Assembly (NCBI GenBank): GCA_011009095.1 | Contig: VTPC01090607.1 | Coordinates: 82,217 to 146,216 of the forward strand | Origin: Ignelater luminosus | Lineage: Eukaryota > Arthropoda > Insecta > Coleoptera > Elateridae | Direction: 5' to 3' | Length of the DNA stretch: 64,000 nucleotides | Shown: piece after piece, positions 1 to 14,000 of the stretch | Numbering within the stretch: the first letter of the stretch is position 1 | How the letters are laid out: the number at the start of each line of letters is the position of its first letter | Notes under the pieces: model-generated | Seen by the model: only the letters and a program-made list of their open reading frames with translations | What the model was told of the DNA's origin: nothing | Database searches by the model: none | Made by a program: the position numbers and the translations under genes

Positions 1-2
1 AT

Positions 3-2960
<2,958 letters not shown>

Positions 2961-4040
2961 ATTTTAACAACTGTAACTTGTATAATTTGTTCCAAATTAT
3001 AAAATATCAGGGTAACCCACGATTTACTTTTATTGTTGATAGTACTACCATAAATACACTTATAATTCTGAAATTATTAATATTTGAATATTTTGCATCA
3101 ACATAACAAAAAAAATAACAAAATTTAAATTCATACTGTATATTAGATTGGCACTATTTTGTCTTGAACAAACAGATATATTTGAATACATTTTGTTTCT
3201 CTGATGGTAAAATTGCGATTTTTGTAATCAGTTTTGTTCACTTAGTTGACAACCTCAAAATCTTGTTTAATTTTTGCTACTGTTCATTTTTATCAGTTTG
3301 TTCAGAATGAAGGTACTGCTGTAAATAAAATTAATAAAATAATATTAACGTTCTAGCTAATGTCGAGTTGGTAATTTGGTGAATGTAATATGCGAAAAAA
3401 AAAACATAACCTAAAATCTATCTCTACTTAATCTTTACTAAATGTTTATGTTATCAAAAATATAGGGGGTAAAAATTGTAAAATTTAATTTTCTTGGATT
3501 ATTCAGATGTTTTATAATTTGGAAAGGATTGAAGAAATTGTTTCTGAAACAAAGTATTATTTTTAACTTATTTTGTAATTGATCTGCAACAAAATGCTTT
3601 CTCCTTAAAATTGTGCAGAGTTTTAATATTAGTAAGTCGTTTGTGATATTAGAGGCTTTATGTCTTTTAATAAAATATTTATTGTTAACTGTTTTTTTTC
3701 ATTTTGGAACAAAATAAGATATCATAGCAATAGATGTTTTTACAATATATTTACAAGTTGGTGTGATTGAATATATGTAACATTCTATTAATTTATCACT
3801 TGAAAATGATAATAAAATTGCATTTTCAGAAATTATTATTCATATCTTCGTGATAGTCTCCAATGTGTTTGTTTCTGAATACCAAAGATCTTTGCAAAAC
3901 CATATTAAAGAAAGAAAGTCAGCTTGATAAAACTAATTTGAAATTGGCTTTTTAAACAAAAAACACTTTATGTTTGTTCATTTGAAATTTCCTTGGTTTG
4001 GACATTATATTATACTTCTACTTTTAGTTTTAGTTAGTCA
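2961..4040 (+). other. Ate1 3' UTR and spacer
   Basis: No coding sequence seen. Two overlapping canonical poly(A) signals AATAAA lie at 3324-3329 and 3333-3338, about 370 nt after the Ate1 stop, and are the likeliest 3' end. More AT-rich spacer follows, with further AATAAA strings near 3670 and 3810. Confidence 0.5.
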
Positions 4041-4315
4041 ATGATATCAGTGATGTGTAGTCATGCATATCTCTACAATTTGGTCAGTATTTTATCAGTT
4101 ATGTCGGAAATGGCTAAAAGAATTGATGTGGAGAATATGTTTACAGACTCAGAATTGGTAATAATTGCTATAAGTTTACAAAGAACAGGAAACGTGAAAA
4201 CATTGAAATGGGTACATGAGGCAAGGAGAGTTTACTACCCTATATAAAGAATTAATAAATGATGATCGTCATTCATTTTGGCTGCCTATGGTATATGAAA
4301 TTATAATAAACATAC
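4041..4315 (+). pseudogene. Harbinger (PIF/HARBI1-like) nuclease, N-terminal relic
   Basis: The first frame runs to KTLKWVHEAR at about 4230. The reading then shifts by one base to RQGEFTTLYKELINDDRHSF and WLPM, up to a stop near 4320. This is the N-terminal signature of PIF/Harbinger nucleases (a WVH motif, then GEF..LY.EL..D...F...F.M), which normally precedes the DDE domain. The catalytic part is absent and one frameshift is visible, so this is a dead fragment. No TIR or 3-bp target duplication was identified. Alternative: a fragment of a domesticated HARBI1-like gene, but the frameshift argues against it. Confidence 0.6.
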
Positions 4316-5763
4316 ACAAGTAGTAAAGAGAGAAACCATTTAAATAGATATGTAACTTGCACAAAAGACCAAATACGATCCTGAACCTACCATGTCCTAC
4401 CAAATACAAAGAAACAATGTTTTTCTTGTCGCTGACTGATGTATGTTATGAAGCTGAGCAGACACATAATTGATATGTGTGAATGTATCTTAAGAATGAT
4501 AATAACCAATAAGGAATTGGCAGTACAAAAGGAGGGGGTGTGATGCACACAACACTGAGGCTGCCAATGTTTAGAATGCCACAAAACTACATTGTTATAT
4601 TTCTTGATCTCTTAACTTGTTTAATACTAAATTCATAAAAAAATAAAGGACCTTTTCTTAACTTTATACTTCTTACAATCTTTTGTTTTCAATATGCAAG
4701 GTGTTAGGAGAATGATGTAACTAGATGCTGAGGTGCCCTTGTGTTACTTCTGCCATAAACGCCCCTTCCCGACACCAAAAACGTTCTTTTTTCGTCTGAA
4801 AACAAAGCTATTTATTCAAAACAAATATAACTAACAACCACAAGAGACAATTTAACCAAATACAGATTCTAAGAAATCTGAAATTTTAGTTTCTCATAAA
4901 AATCCATAATATTAGCTTTTGCACGTGTGGACACCCTACTTAAAAGGTGCACAATGTGAACAATGGTTAGAAATGGGCCTGAAAATAGATTTGGTTTTAA
5001 GATTAATAAAGTAAAATTGCTGTGATAACAATTTTGAGTAAAGTATGTTGCTGAATAAATAATACTGTTAATTCAACATCTTTAAAGAAGAAAACTCCAG
5101 AGTTTACCTTTTTCAGTTTAAATATACAGAGTATTGACTGAACGGCTTGGCCAAACTTTAGGAACTGGCCCAAACAGTAAAAAATGTTTGATAAACGTTT
5201 ACACCTGAAAATGCTCTTTTAAATGTTACAGAGATTTTAACATAAGAATAGAAAAAAAAGGTGAAAAGATTTGTGTTGACACAGTGACACAGAGATTACT
5301 GCTCAGCAAGTTACCTAACATTCTATACTTATAGTATGTTAGATGCTTGAAATGGTTTCCTTGAGCAGAGACACATCATACCACTTAGCAGTGGCGGTCC
5401 GTTATAGGAAGTCAAAGAGCCATGACACTACCACAAAGACATTTTATTTTCCAATTTGAAAAAAAATAATTTATACTCTTAAGATTTTCTGACCTTAACC
5501 AGATATTAAAAAATTAAAAATTGCTATTTTATAATTATTAATATACTGAACAAGTGAACACCGCGCATACAAAATGATGAAAATAAAAGTTTCGTGCCAG
5601 TCAAAGTGTGGCTCAAATGCTTTTAAGTGGCTATAGACTTCAGCAGGAGCTGGCGGGTAAGCGAGGTTGTTCCGAGTTAGCGAAAACATTGAGCCAAACT
5701 TCAAGTGGCTGGGTTGGTGTTACTCCTCGTTTCCATTGACTTCGACACTCGTTGCGGTCGTGT
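4316..5763. other. No gene recognised
   Basis: AT-rich sequence without supported coding content. A terminus-like CAGTGGCGGTCCG at 5387-5399 resembles a hAT left end but has no partner with a matching 8-bp duplication. A slightly GC-richer patch at 5635-5765 abuts the LINE 3' end. Confidence 0.4.
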
Positions 5764-6650
5764 CATAATAATAATAATATATCTTTAATTTAGCATCGCT
5801 ATTTTACATATCAGTATAAACAAATTACTGGACACACACATATAAATATATAATAATAAAAGATAAAATATAAAAACACCTAACAAATACATAAAATCAA
5901 TATAGTGCAGTACACCTCAAACATTTTAAGTTAATAAAATATATAATGTACGAAACAGATGTAAATATAAAATTAAAAGTAAATCAGTAAAATATTGTAC
6001 ACATTACATTAATAACAATTGAAATACATTAAACATTTACAGTAATGACATTAAAGACGTAGCACTTGAAGCATATCACAGTCGAGGTTTTTGATGTTAT
6101 TTCTAAACTGTTTAACATTGGGTGCATTTCGTGTTGCATCTGTCAACCTATTAAATATCTGAATTCCTTTTTCAAAAATTGATTCCCATGTAGTTTTGTT
6201 GCTAACATATGCTATTTGATAATCTGCAGCCATTCTAGTTTCGTACTGATGTATTTCATTATTTTGTATAAAAATGTCATTGAAATAGTATGTCGGTGCT
6301 GTTTTCATAATAACTATAAATAAAAATTAGAAGATTTTGAATAATTCTTCGTTGTACTGTTATGAAATTTAAAGTATTATGTAAAAAGAATTTCTAATTT
6401 TTTCTAAATATTTAAAATATGCAAATTAGGCTATGTCTAAGAAAGCAGTGTGTTTCTCCTTTTTTTATTTTAAGCGCCACGCAAAATTTTGCTGCTCTGG
6501 GCCCTGCAAAACTTCCAGCCGGCCCTGAATTGGTGTATATCTATTAGACCTTGTAATGACATGCAGTCCGCGATTTTGTAGCGTCTGTAGCTGAATCTCA
6601 TCCACCATAAAGAAGACAGTGCTACAATAATCGAAATGCGGTTATTATTT
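5764..6650 (-). mobile_element. Jockey-like non-LTR retrotransposon, 5'-truncated 3' end
   Basis: On the minus strand, 6645-6533 encodes PHFDYCSTVFFMVDEIQLQ and TLQNRGLHVITRSNRYTP, the region just after the reverse transcriptase core of Jockey-type LINEs. 6308-6051 encodes the C-terminal tail with HQYETR and FEKGIQIFNRL. The element ends at a (TAA)n-type tail at 5765-5779. About 220 bp (6311-6528) of unrelated, hAT-like sequence separates the two parts, so the LINE was interrupted or rearranged after insertion. Only the last part of ORF2 remains; it cannot move on its own. Confidence 0.75.
6311..6528. mobile_element. hAT-type terminus fragment inside the LINE
   Basis: Read on the minus strand from 6528, the sequence begins CAGGGCCGGCTGGAAG and soon repeats CAGGGCCC, as in termini of ZMYM1-type hAT elements. 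It sits between two parts of one LINE reading frame. The opposite end and an 8-bp duplication of AATTGGTG were not found, so the fragment is probably truncated. Confidence 0.5.
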
Positions 6651-6655
6651 ATGCT

Positions 6656-6967
6656 ATGCCCATTTTGAAACTTGAAGTGAAGTGCAATATGAATGCAATA
6701 CGTGAGCTTTTAAAAAAATTGTTTTCTACCTATTCTTTGGAAGAAAAGATGGAAATAAAAGAACTTGGAAGACTTCTGCTGGATTTAGATATTTCGAAAA
6801 CACAGGGTGTCTCCACTTCAAAATCCAGTTCTAAAGGACGAATCAGAAAAGTTAATAGAAATTTTTATTCCAAACAAAAGATTTGCAATGTTGTACTTAA
6901 AAATTCTTATCCCCACCCCCTACTTAGTGACGAATATGCCCCAGAACTCCTGGCATATTACGAATGA
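6656..6967 (+). pseudogene. ZMYM1/TTF-type hAT transposase, N-terminal relic
   Basis: An open frame of 103 codons contains LEEKMEIKELGR, SKSSSKGRIRK and NFYSKQK. These follow the order of the region just before and into the TTF-type zinc finger of ZMYM1-like hAT transposases (LG.P.PDL, then R.FN...Y.K..WL.G). The expected cysteine cluster right after is corrupted, and the frame shifts near 6807, where an overlapping frame continues to 7037. The remainder of the transposase is not present. The assignment rests on motif order only and is moderate. Confidence 0.45.
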
Positions 6968-8045
6968 CTTGATTGCAGAGAACTTCTATTGTAGAAATTG
7001 GTACAGAATAAACAGTACTTTTTACATGGTTCTATAAGAAAACTCTAATGAATCAGAGATGGGTAAATGAAAATTTTCTAAAACGAACTTCCTGGGAAGG
7101 AAATATGTCTCAGACATATTAAAAATTCCCAGGAAGGTTTTCTAGGAAAGTTTTATGGTATAAAATCTGAGCTTTAAGATCAAATTTTGAAGAAAAATGT
7201 TCAGACTTTGAACAATAAGTCAGATTTGGCAGGTCAAGTTTCGAAAAAGTAATGTTCAGACTCAGAAAACTAATTTTCAACATATTCCTGAAGCTTGGCC
7301 AAGCAATTCAATTACACCCTGTACTTTAACTATTATCTTAATCACTTTCAGAGAAATAATGCGTTTTTTATATGAATATTTCTGCAATCTTTTATTATAA
7401 TAAACACAGAATAATTTACTGTGGTGGATCTCCCTTTTTGGAGGTCCGAAACTTATATTTTTTGAAGAACCTGTTTAGTACACATAGATTTAGTATTTTT
7501 AATGAAAACTGATCTATAAAATATAAAATATCTCCCTGAAGATCCTTTTGTGAATCAGATTACATAGATCCAGTAGTTCATCCTGCAATTAATTTTATTC
7601 TAATGGAACTAGAGCACCTCAACCAGTACGACACACTAATAACTTCTATCAATGATTCTGTCTAAAAGATTGAAATTCTGCATGACTGAGCAGGTATATC
7701 GTGGGCACTTATGATTAATTTTCAAACTTCCCACAATTCCTATTTGGTTCTATAAGTAAAATGTGTTTGAATCAAGAATTATGAGACCTCAAAAATAGAT
7801 TTTGGTTGTCTATTTATTGACAGACTTCTTTAAAATTTGTTTAAGTGCTTGTATGAAGCATTTTCTGTAAGGACTTTTTGAATTGATTTTTTATTAAATT
7901 CTTCCTAATTCTAATAGTCTCTTCATTTTTGTTTTTCTAACTTTAAATGCCTTTTTTGAAGTTTGCATCATTTTTATATTGACAGAAATGTCAAAGCATT
8001 GTCTGGTGTAAAAGTATTTTGAGAGGTTGTTGCAACGTCATAATT
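6968..8045. other. No gene recognised
   Basis: AT-rich intergenic sequence upstream of the SLC17 gene. An ACACCCTGTA motif at 7314-7323 matches the dispersed terminus seen elsewhere in the window. A 5' UTR or promoter for the downstream gene should lie here but no convincing TATA box or initiator was recognised. Confidence 0.4.
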
Positions 8046-11000
8046 ATGTCAATTTCATCTTTAGTTATACAAAAATGTGGTGTGATAATACCAATTAGAA
8101 TATGGGTAAGAACTACTAGTTTTTAAATATTTTTCTTAAATTATGTCCTATGACCTGTAATTTCAGGTAGCACTTTTAATATTTCTTGGAGCTTTTATTT
8201 CTTATATTCTAAGAGTGAATATAAGTGTTGCCGCAATTAAATTAACTCCTGGTGAAAATTTTTCTATAACTCTAGACAAGCATTGTGTTGAAACTCTTAA
8301 AGTGCTCTCAGAATCTCCAATTTATTTTCCGTCTGTAAGTTAAATAATATAATTTACATGAGATTACTATCGTTTCTTTTCTAGACTAAGCATAAACCTC
8401 TACAGCCTGTAATGGTTGCATTTTTATTTAGCATATACAATGCAGGTTATTTGTTTTCAATATTAATATCGCAACTATTTGCTGATAAATGGGGTGCAAC
8501 ACGTGTTATTGGCTACAGTACACTATTAGCATCAATCTTAACGCTTATAACACCTTTAGCATACTATCTTGGTGTTTTTGTTCTGTTTTCTGTTAGATTT
8601 CTTATTGGATTTTTATCGGTAAGCTTTTCAATCAGTGCAAGAAACTTGTAAGGAAAGTAAGTTGATGTTAAAAAAAATTCTTAGAAGATAGATTAATTCA
8701 GTATCTTCATGGTTTGCAGTAGGATGATTAAATAAGAATTTATTTCAAATGTCCAAGACTGATCAATTTTATGTGAATCAATAATGAATGTCAATTATTG
8801 AAGTCATGTTATTATGTCTGGAAGGTTTAGTGACAAAGTTACGAGCATTGATAATAAAAAAAAATACTTTTAGAATATACAGTAAAATCATTATTGCTTG
8901 TCCAGACGATATTACTTTCCACAGTCGTTATCAAACCTTTATTTTAATGTGAAGTTGGCTACAAAACCGAGTAAGGCCGAATGTTGACGGATGACGATCG
9001 GTGCGCTTTGTTTATCATGATGTTTATCATTCCTTGTTTTGTTTTTTGTTGAATTTTTATCAGGCAGTCTTTTTATATAATAATCAAATCGGTCTTTTTC
9101 AAGGCTATATTTCTCGTCCAAGTCTTTGTAACAAGTAAGTTCATAGGATAATTAGTAATCAGTAGTGTAGTTATTGATGTAATTATAAATTTTATAGGTT
9201 AGTCATGCCTTATTCTTTAGAAGAAAATCAGTTTATTTTGGAATCATATTTTTGAAATGGTTACCGTAATGAGAATGGTGAATGGATATATTCTGTTCAA
9301 TTATGTGTCCAAAAATTTATGAATCGTTTTCCTAACGGAGACTTTGATTACGATAACCTTAGCAGACATGTACATAGAGTTGTTGATCGCTTCCATAGAG
9401 CAGGAACTATTGATAAAGGTAAATCGTCTGGATGCACCACTGTTTTAACTGAAGATGTTCTTGAGGATGTACGAACTTTCATGGAACAGAGTCCTAAGAA
9501 GTCTTTAAGGCAATTATTGCACAAACCGGTACATTTAAATAATTTTTTTTAGCAGATAAAAAATTCATTGTGCCATTGAATTTTAGGCTTAAGCTATGGA
9601 ACATACCTGAGAGCATTGAAAAAGGAATTGCGTTTGTATCCATACAAGATTTCAGTAATGCAGGAATTGTTTCCAATGGATTGTGCTCAACGGGTTTAAT
9701 AACAATTTAATCCATATGGTCCCAGTGGTTTGTTTATGCACCATGTAATTAAAAATCTTTTTTCTATTAGAATGAAATTGTTATAGAATGTTTAAATATT
9801 GGTGATACTTCAGAAAGACTTTGCCAATCACAAAGTGTGCAGAATAAAAAAATATTATTATACCCAGTGGGTGTATCGGTATTGCCACTTTTTTGAGCCT
9901 GTAGAAATATATTGCGCTATTTTTGATTTTATTATTGTAATTTGTTGTACTAATGTTCTAGTTTTGTGAAAGATATTCAGAAATTTATTATAAAATATTC
10001 AAGTAACACAATGAAGCTTGAAAGTATAGTGGTGCATTTACGCGCCGCTGGGATGATTAATGAAATATCTCATAACTTAAACAAGATTCTGCAAGTAAAT
10101 TCTTGCTTGATATCTGTGTATAAAACTGCAGAAACCACTTGCATTTGGTGTATTATTCTGTTAGATGCTGAGGAGTGCATTGTGTTGTGTTTTAAGATGC
10201 CAAATAATTATTATTTAACTTCAAAAGAACTAAAAGCAGCGTTAGAGGAAGTAGTTAGTGAATTAGAAATAGAACGAAAAGGAGGTATGTAAAACTAATT
10301 TTTTACTATTGCTTGATATTTATACTTTTTTTTAAATATTTTTAGCATATGCCGATGCTATTTATATTCCACCTGATGTAGACGAGTTGGCAGACAAAGA
10401 AAATATTGACGATAAAATTATACCAGAAAGCCATTTACGAGATCCAGACTTTGCTGGAACATTTGAAATTCATTTGAATGATGCGGAAATCTCAGAAGAT
10501 GAATTTGATTCATCAGATGAAGAAACACTAGCATCAAAGAAACAAAAATTAAATCGTGAGATACCTTCAAAGCCATCATCTGAACCAAAATGGAAAAAAC
10601 GTCAGATATTTTATACATATTCCCCTGTATCAAACGAATGTTTAGACAAGTGCCAAATTAGTGAAAAATTAATTGATAAAATGCCATTGGAAATATTTTT
10701 AATGTTTTTTGATGATGAAGTCTTAGATCTGATAGTTGATTTAATAAAGAAAAAAAGAAAATACAAGTCTAGGTTTAGGTGGTAGGGTAGTAACAGATTT
10801 GTTTTCAGTAGTAAAAAATCCACTTAATCATCAAATCTTTTTTGATAATTTTTTTCTCATTGTTTGATTTGTTTGTTTACTTAAAGAATAAGGGAATTTT
10901 TGCTACTGGGACTTTATTATTAGGAAAAAGAAATGTCCTTTGGAACCTGTTAATACTATAGCTAAACAAGAAAGAGGTACATTTGACTCGGCATATGATG

Positions 11001-14000
11001 ATATTTCAAAGATTTCCATGGTTTGTTGGAATGATAATTCAGTGGTTACTGTTTGTAGCAGTCATTTAAATGTTCAGCCTTCTAACAATGTCGAGCGTTA
11101 TAACAAAAAACAGAAACAAGACATACAGATTTGTCAGCCTCACATTATTTTCCAGTATAATAAATTCATGGGAGGGATAGACTTACATGACAATGGGATA
11201 GCCAATTACAGATGTAGAGTTTTGGAGAAAAAATGGTGGTGGCCCATTTTTTCTAATGCTGTTGACAGTGCTATAACAAATGCATGGAAGTTGTATAATA
11301 CTGCTAATGAAAAAAACAAAAAGTCGCAACTAAATTTCAAATCTTACATAGTCTTGCGATTGCTGAAAAGTACCCATGTGGCTGTCCAACGATCAACAAA
11401 TTCTATAGACGAACTTCGGTTTGATAATATTGACCATACTGTAGTTTTTGAAAAAAATTGTGTCTTCATTTCTAACACGGGTACTTATTGAACCGCCCTC
11501 GTACTTTAGATAACAAATAAACCATTTTGTATGACTCATTTAAAAAAATATGTATGTATGTATAAAATACAAGTGTTTTGTTTTTGTTCATCAATCTTTC
11601 CAGTGGTGCGTTTACGCACCACCATTCTGAATAAATGACTATCGATTTTTTTGTTGTTTTTGTACATAAATGTTCCTAATATAACCAGAAACAATAATAA
11701 CAAAAAAAAAATTAAATTATTTTATTGTTGAATACCTTGGGATATGGGTTAAGGGATGATGAAGTGTTAGATTTGTCTTTCTTTAGTGATGAGGCTTGGT
11801 TTTATCTTACTGGCTACATTAACTCGCAGATGATGTTTTTAAATCATTTGCAAAAAAGTTATTGTGTAAAAAAATGTTTTATTGAATTAAATAAATTTTA
11901 TAAAACAACTGTTAATTTGATATTGTTCAAATTATGTAAGTTCTGTAATTACTGAATAACTTACAAAGTTTCAATTAATTTAATTAGTGGAAACAATAAC
12001 TGGCATTAGTGTTCAAACTAAAATTTGTGTATAGGAATTCTCAAACAGTAGGCAACCACTTTAGCAGAAGTGTTTTCTGGGTGGCATAGACTTCATTACA
12101 AAAAGAATTTCTTTGTGGTAGACTTCATCCTATAAGCAAAGAGCTATAAGTAAATGACAGTAAACGGAATCAAATATAGATAACATTACCTGCGGAAAAC
12201 AAGTTTTTTTTGGACAAGCAATAACGATCTTAAATTACTAAAATGATATTGTGTCTCCAATTAAACAAATTCCCTGCAGATGGTTCTTGAAATGTAATAG
12301 TAATTAAAGGAAAGCAAATCTTCATTCATTCATGCTATAGTTTATAATAATGTTGGTGGTGACCTGGTCTTACCTTGATCATGTCTTGCTTTCAGTTATT
12401 AAATTAATTGTACAAACATTTCTAAATGTAACCTTATAAAATCTTTTCAGTACTGTACTTTAAAAAAATGTGCTCGTTCAAATTGAATAACAAGAAAATA
12501 TGGGTTGTCATTTAGAAAAGATATCGGTGTTGTCACTGATTAATATCATGTGACTGGAAGGTAATAAATAGGCAAAAATATACATAGATTGTAAAAAGCA
12601 CATGTCGAAGTTGAAAGCATGGTAATTTAACACCTATTAGACCACAAACTGCCAAACAAATATGATTTTGAATCTTAAAAGTAATGACTATTTCGAGCCA
12701 TTTGGGCATCACTATCACCATATTTGACTCATATAATCTGAAGATTATTAAACATGTGAAACATCTTATTTCATTTTTCAGATTATAAAGTGTTTAGATA
12801 TCCTCTAACTATAGCTTACTTTCTTTACAGGTTTTTAAATTATTACTCGCCCATATAGCACACGGACATCCTATGGATGTCCATTGGACATCCAAATTTC
12901 GGTGGATGGATGTCCAGTGGACAACTTTGGACATCTTACGGACTTCCGTTACTGGACGCACTTTGTACAGTTTTTTGTACGTAATTTGAACATAATTCGG
13001 ACAATTTTTGGACATAATTCGGACAATTCTTGGACATACATAATTCTGATGATGTTTGGACATAATGTGGACTACTTTTGGGCATAATTTGGACGATTTT
13101 TGGATGAAAATTGATGTCCAGTAGACGTCCACTAACGGTCGTCCAGTGGACGGCCAATAAATGTCCAATTTACGTCCATGGACGTCGGGACGAAATTTGG
13201 ATGACAAATGAACGTCCACTGGACGTCCGGTGCTATATGGGCGGTGCTTTTATGTGCTAAAATTAAGATTATGTTGAGTTACTTTTATGTTTTTATTTTA
13301 GGGATTTGTTTTTCCTTTACTTCACATTTTAATTTTGCAGTGGTCCCCTGTAACTGAAAAAAACTTCTTTGTTTTAACTCTTTATGGTAGGTACAATTTT
13401 AGTGCAACTGTGTGTATAAATTGAATCTGTAATTATAGGTGCAAGTATTGGTATGATCTTAACATATCCCATGAGTGCATACATTTTAAGAAAGATGTCA
13501 TGGAATTGGATTATGTACATATCAGGAATGCTCGCAATAGGATGGTCTGTTATATGGTTATTATTTGTAACAGATGCGGTTGAAAATCATCCCTGTATTA
13601 CTGATGCAGAAATTGCTAAGATACAATATCGTAGGGATCTTAATCAAATCCCTTTAGTATTTATATTAGATATATTTTTGTAGTTCAATATGTCATTTTT
13701 AAATTTTTGTTAGAGGGCAAGGAGGAAAATTCCTTGGAAGGACATTGCAAGGTCTTCCCCAGTACAAGCACTCTTTGTTTTATTGTGGGGGAATACATGG
13801 AATTTATGTTTTTATATGGATTATATGCCTATGCTTCTTTATTATGTGTTAGATTATGATTTAGTGATGGTAAGACATAAATAAATGGCTTACTTGATTC
13901 AGTTGCAAATCTACTACAAATATATTCTTGATTTCCTAACAGGCATCAATGTTAACTGGTGTGCCAATTTTAGGGAGAACTCTATTTAGTTGGGTGTGCG

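Larger units (their letters stand above)
9711..11748 (+). mobile_element. piggyBac-family element, internally deleted
   Basis: TTAA at 9707-9710 and 11749-11752 flank a 2038-bp segment whose ends read TCCATAT and, in reverse complement, CCCATAT. TTAA target duplication is the hallmark of piggyBac. The termini are short but subterminal palindromes are present on both sides (10029-10048 and 11603-11622). The interior encodes a PGBD-like transposase with intron. The segment sits precisely inside the coding sequence of a mariner-type transposase, independently confirming the boundaries. Confidence 0.82.
9205..11830 (+). pseudogene. DUF4817-type transposase, interrupted
   Basis: From ATG 9205 the reading gives [16 protein letters not shown], a stop, then the helix-turn-helix region ([43 protein letters not shown]). 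It continues after a short disruption (9529-9587) with [20 protein letters not shown] and [16 protein letters not shown]. The DDE start resumes only at about 11755 with [20 protein letters not shown], the first catalytic Asp block (SDEAWF). Everything between is a piggyBac. Joining across the insertion needs a one-base correction, so the gene had already decayed or did so later. The second and third catalytic blocks are missing. The family is the same broad group as the intact element at 50401. Confidence 0.75.
8888..12227 (+). mobile_element. DUF4817-type Tc1/mariner-superfamily element, split by a piggyBac
   Basis: Inverted termini at 8888-8904 (TCATTATTGCTTGTCCA) and 12211-12227 (the same with one change) continue into weaker similarity (..TTTCC.CAG) for about 35 bp. 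Without the 2038-bp piggyBac at 9711-11748 and one TTAA, the element is about 1.3 kb, the normal mariner size, with the transposase start 300 bp inside the left end. Outer boundaries could extend a few bases further; a flanking TA duplication was not resolved. It lies in intron 3 of the SLC17 gene in the same orientation. Confidence 0.7.

Noticed and set aside
5387-6528. A single hAT element from CAGTGGCGG (5387) to CAGGGCCGG (complement, 6528)
   Set aside because: The 8-bp flanks (CCACTTAG and AATTGGTG) do not match, and a LINE 3' end lies in between.
12809-13219. 136-codon minus-strand frame and a 67-codon plus-strand frame
   Set aside because: Both are readings of the GGAC/GTCC-rich MITE, whose repeats happen to lack stops.
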